From Clostridia bacterium (lineage in GTDB: Bacteria > Bacillota > Clostridia > Oscillospirales > RGIG577): a stretch of DNA of 64,000 nucleotides. Shown here piece by piece: positions 61,650 to 64,000 of this stretch. How positions within the stretch are numbered: position 1 is the stretch's first letter; each line of letters begins with the position of its first letter. The notes beneath the pieces were generated by a model. The model was not told the DNA's origin, searched no databases, and saw nothing but the letters and a program-made list of their open reading frames with translations. The position numbers and the translations under genes are program-made. Where the stretch lies: NCBI GenBank assembly GCA_017405765.1, contig JAFQZS010000018.1:1-64000 (forward strand). Direction: 5' to 3'.

Positions 61650-62639
61650 TTAAAGCATTTTTGCACGCAGAGTTTCACCGTCGAGCGGGGAAATAAGAGC
61701 CGGCGGGATATCAAGTACGCTCTTTGCGCCGAAGTCTCCCTTCTTAGCAAGTCTGTAAGCCGCGCGCGCATATGCTACAAGTACGCTCGATGTAAATTCG
61801 GGGTTTGAGTCGAGCTTTAAGGAATATTCGATTATATGCTTTGTTTGTAAGTTTTCGCCTGTGCGTCCGCTGCGTATTACGAAACCGCCGTGGGGCATTG
61901 CGCTGTGGTCGCGCTTCAACTCCTCCAGCGAGATAAAATGCACCGTAGTGTCGTAATCGGAGAAATAGTTCGGCATATTCTTTATTTCGGCTTCAACGCG
62001 CGCCGCGTCGGCGCCTTCCTTTAATACGACGAAGCATTCGCGCAAATGTTTCTGGCGTGTTGTTAGCTCGGGATTTTCGCCGCTCTTTACGGCTTCAAGC
62101 GCAGACTCTACAGGTATAGTATACTGCTTTGCGTCGAGTACGCCTTCAACGCGGCGTATCGCGTCGGAATGGCCCTGGCTTATGCCCTTGCCCCAGAACG
62201 TGTAGTCCTTGCCTTCGGGCAGCACGGCCTGAGCATATACTCGGTTTAATGAGAAAAGCCCCGGATCCCATCCTACGCTGATTATCGAGGTGTGTCCCGT
62301 TTCCTTGGCAGCTGCGTCTACAGAGGCAAAATATTCGGGTATTCTTGCATGAGTGTCAAAACTGTCTATCGTGTTGAAAAGACGCGCGTAAACGGGACCC
62401 TGCTTCGGAAGATCGGTCGCCGATCCGCCGCAGAGTATGAGTACGTCCACTTTATCTTTATATGATGCAGCATCATCCGTCGATGCGACCGGCACGCCTT
62501 CTGTGAGAAGCGAGAGCGTCTTCGGATCGCGTCTTGTAAATACAACGGAAAGCTCCGTGTCCTTGTGCTGCCTTACGGCGAGTTCAACTCCGCGGCCGAT
62601 GTTGCCGTAGCCTAAAATGCCTATTCTTATTTTTTCCAT
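61650..62639 (-). CDS. ddh: meso-Diaminopimelate D-dehydrogenase
   Basis: The 329-residue NADPH enzyme makes meso-diaminopimelate in one step from tetrahydrodipicolinate, for lysine and peptidoglycan. It begins MEKIRIGILGYGNIGRGVEL (Rossmann fold). It contains SFDTHARIPEYF, SVGWDPGLFSLNRV and GKGISQGHSDAIRRVEGV, all characteristic of the family, then MPHGGFVIRSGRTG. ATG 62639 has AGGAGG 8 bases upstream. The gene suggests the wall peptide contains DAP. Confidence 0.96.
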   Translation of the reverse strand: MEKIRIGILGYGNIGRGVELAVRQHKDTELSVVFTRRDPKTLSLLTEGVPVASTDDAASYKDKVDVLILCGGSATDLPKQGPVYARLFNTIDSFDTHARIPEYFASVDAAAKETGHTSIISVGWDPGLFSLNRVYAQAVLPEGKDYTFWGKGISQGHSDAIRRVEGVLDAKQYTIPVESALEAVKSGENPELTTRQKHLRECFVVLKEGADAARVEAEIKNMPNYFSDYDTTVHFISLEELKRDHSAMPHGGFVIRSGRTGENLQTKHIIEYSLKLDSNPEFTSSVLVAYARAAYRLAKKGDFGAKSVLDIPPALISPLDGETLRAKML

Positions 62640-62706
62640 AGAAAACCTCCTGATTGTTTGACGTCCTTTTCGGAGCATACTTTTGTATATTTTTATTATT
62701 GTTTAT

Positions 62707-62736
62707 ATTATATAGTAAGCTTAACGCTTACGGCAA
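62707..62736 (-). promoter_or_regulatory. Promoter of ddh
   Basis: On the minus strand TTGCCG (62736-62731) is followed after 18 bases by TATAAT (62712-62707), about 67 bases before the start codon. Confidence 0.65.
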
Positions 62737-62929
62737 TACTTTTTAAGGCTGAACATATTAAGAAAACATATAGGGGCGTTTGGAGCTTGAGCTCCTTATC
62801 ATTTGCCTCTCCGAGCTTTCAAGACAGAGACGAAAAAAGCGGTCGTTTTATTGCTTCTTTCTATCGCCGCGCAGGCAAACGGAAAACCCAAAGACGCCTT
62901 TTTACTGCGGCGCTTTAATTCAAACGCTC

Positions 62930-63406
62930 CTATTTATGATAGCTTTCATGCGCGTTTATTTTAAACGCGCGGTATATCTGCTCAAGCAGTACAACACGGC
63001 AGAGCTGATGAGGCAGCGTCATTTTCGATACGGAGAGGCGAAGATCGCTTCTTTTTTTTATGTCTTCATAAAGCCCGTGCGACGAGCCTATAATAAAATT
63101 TATGCGCGAGGAGCCGCCTGTCATAAGCACGGCTATTCTTTCGGCAAAGACTTCGCTGGTAAGCTCGCCGCCTTCAATGCACATTGCAACGTTATATCCT
63201 TTTGATATATGCTTCTCTATCTGCTTTGCCTCCGAAAGAAGAGCGGCTCGAATTGCAGCCTGCGAGCTTTCGTCTGACACGCGCGCTTCCGGAAGCTCCA
63301 CTATATTTATTTTGCAATAAGCCGAGAGACGTTTTTCATATTCCCGCATCGCATCGGAGTAGAATTTTTCACTCATTCTTCCCAATGCAATAATATTTAT
63401 GTGCAT
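62930..63406 (-). CDS. rlmH: 23S rRNA pseudouridine-1915 N3-methyltransferase RlmH
   Basis: The 158-residue SPOUT methyltransferase acts on the 70S ribosome. The knot contains FIIGSSHGLYEDIKKRSD, and LSVSKMTLPHQLCRVVLLEQ then IYRAF is the family C-terminus. It begins MHINIIALGR. The ATG overlaps the walJ stop by one base (TGATG), the usual Firmicute arrangement of walJ followed by rlmH. Confidence 0.95.
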   Translation of the reverse strand: MHINIIALGRMSEKFYSDAMREYEKRLSAYCKINIVELPEARVSDESSQAAIRAALLSEAKQIEKHISKGYNVAMCIEGGELTSEVFAERIAVLMTGGSSRINFIIGSSHGLYEDIKKRSDLRLSVSKMTLPHQLCRVVLLEQIYRAFKINAHESYHK

Positions 63407-64000
63407 CAAACCGTTATCGCCTCGCTTATAAATGCGGCGGGCGAAACGAAAAGACGCACGTCCTCGCCGTCATTTATACCGTTTTCTTTTAACGCTGTCT
63501 TTCCTGTGCCGTATGCCAGCGACGGCATGTTGTTTTCACGCGAAAGATGGCCTAGCATGGCCCATGTCGTACCCATCCGGACACTGTGCGCCAAAAAGGC
63601 GGCGCAGTCGTCGTTTGAAAGATGACCGCGTTTACCCGCCACCCTGCGTTTAAGACTTTCGGGATAATGTCCCGAAAAGAGCATGTCTATGTCATGGTTG
63701 GATTCTATGTAGAGTGCATCGCATCCCGAAAGCGCATTTGATACAGTGCGGCTTATATGTCCGAGGTCTGAGGCATAGCCAAGCTTTTTAAGCGTTTTTT
63801 CGTCGCGAAACACAAACCCAAGCGGATCGGCCGCATCGTGAGGAGTGCGAAAGGGCGTAATTTCAATATCGCCCAACGTAAAGGCAGTATTTTCGGCTAT
63901 GATGTGCGCGCCGCCCGATACTCTGTCCGATATGGGCATTGAATACAGCGTGCTTTCGTTTACAAAAAGCGGTATATTATATTTTCGGCACAAAACGTCT
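63406..64000 (-). CDS. walJ: Metallo-beta-lactamase-fold protein WalJ (YycJ), 5' end outside window
   Basis: The last 197 or so codons are present; the frame is open at base 64000 (reading DVLCRKYNIPLFVNE). It covers the C-terminal part of the metallo-beta-lactamase fold: TPHDAADPLGFVF, YASDLGHISRTV (metal-binding aspartate region), LYIESNHDIDML and WAMLGHLSRENN. The metal-binding HxHxDH motif would lie in the missing part. WalJ is typically encoded after yycI; here it is separate from walRKHI and on the opposite strand. Confidence 0.9.
   Translation of the reverse strand, partial: DVLCRKYNIPLFVNESTLYSMPISDRVSGGAHIIAENTAFTLGDIEITPFRTPHDAADPLGFVFRDEKTLKKLGYASDLGHISRTVSNALSGCDALYIESNHDIDMLFSGHYPESLKRRVAGKRGHLSNDDCAAFLAHSVRMGTTWAMLGHLSRENNMPSLAYGTGKTALKENGINDGEDVRLFVSPAAFISEAITV

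Overview
The window looks like a chromosome segment of a moderately GC-rich, Gram-positive, spore-forming bacterium of the class Clostridia, probably an Oscillospiraceae-type anaerobe. The lineage is inferred from gene content. The evidence is a complete walRKHI set, a ctsR-mcsA-mcsB-clpC operon with its CtsR operator, a sigI-rsgI pair, Rex, meso-diaminopimelate dehydrogenase, a SleB-type cortex hydrolase, S-layer-homology domains, strong GGAGG ribosome sites and many TTG starts. I see no rRNA, tRNA, CRISPR array or prophage.

Layout. 1-3.6 kb is a patchy edge: the 5' end of an IS256-type transposase, a large imperfect palindrome, a TPR glycosyltransferase, a two-cluster ferredoxin-like protein, and an AT-richer GIY-YIG/DUF4357 gene that looks acquired. 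3.6-7.2 kb (minus) is a sulfur-transfer operon: cysteine desulfurase, thiI, and a cinA broken by a one-base frameshift. 7.4-12.1 kb (minus) has a nucleotidyltransferase/phosphomannomutase-like fusion, then a module of a duplicated DUF1538 membrane protein and two PII-like proteins. 12.3-16.9 kb (minus) is polA, a YwlE-type phosphatase, rimI (apparently with an AUA start) and tsaD. 17-20.4 kb (minus) has a DUF2798 membrane protein and two lipoproteins. 20.7-21.7 kb (plus) has a small ORF and a SleB-like hydrolase. 21.7-26.4 kb (minus) is a compact type IV pilus-like operon with PilT and PilC but no PilB in view, headed by a transglutaminase-like lipoprotein.

27.1-31.85 kb (plus) is the CtsR/McsAB/ClpC stress operon; the phosphatase likely to reverse McsB-made phosphoarginine lies 13 kb away. 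32-36.8 kb (minus) has rsgI, sigI and a surface protein with SLH repeats, two of the three carrying in-frame tandem repeats. 37-39 kb (plus) has an aldo/keto reductase and an LtrA-type membrane protein. 39-44.9 kb (minus) is aconitase, isocitrate dehydrogenase, Rex and a cation efflux protein, with a flavin-reductase-like gene upstream. The first two make 2-oxoglutarate, which glutamate dehydrogenase (59.4 kb) can aminate.

45.1-52.8 kb (plus) is a peptide-uptake operon (two ATPases, binding protein, two permeases), then a cupin, an M24 peptidase and a Bcp peroxiredoxin. 53.0-59.2 kb (plus) holds walR, walK, yycH, yycI and murA. 59.4-64 kb (minus) has glutamate dehydrogenase, a lipoprotein, diaminopimelate dehydrogenase, rlmH and the 3' part of walJ. 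WalJ is thus in the same neighbourhood as walRKHI but inverted and displaced. The best candidates for under-described biology are the DUF1538/PII-like module, the PilB-less pilus-like operon, the repeat-bearing surface proteins, the AUA-start rimI and the structured non-coding stretches.
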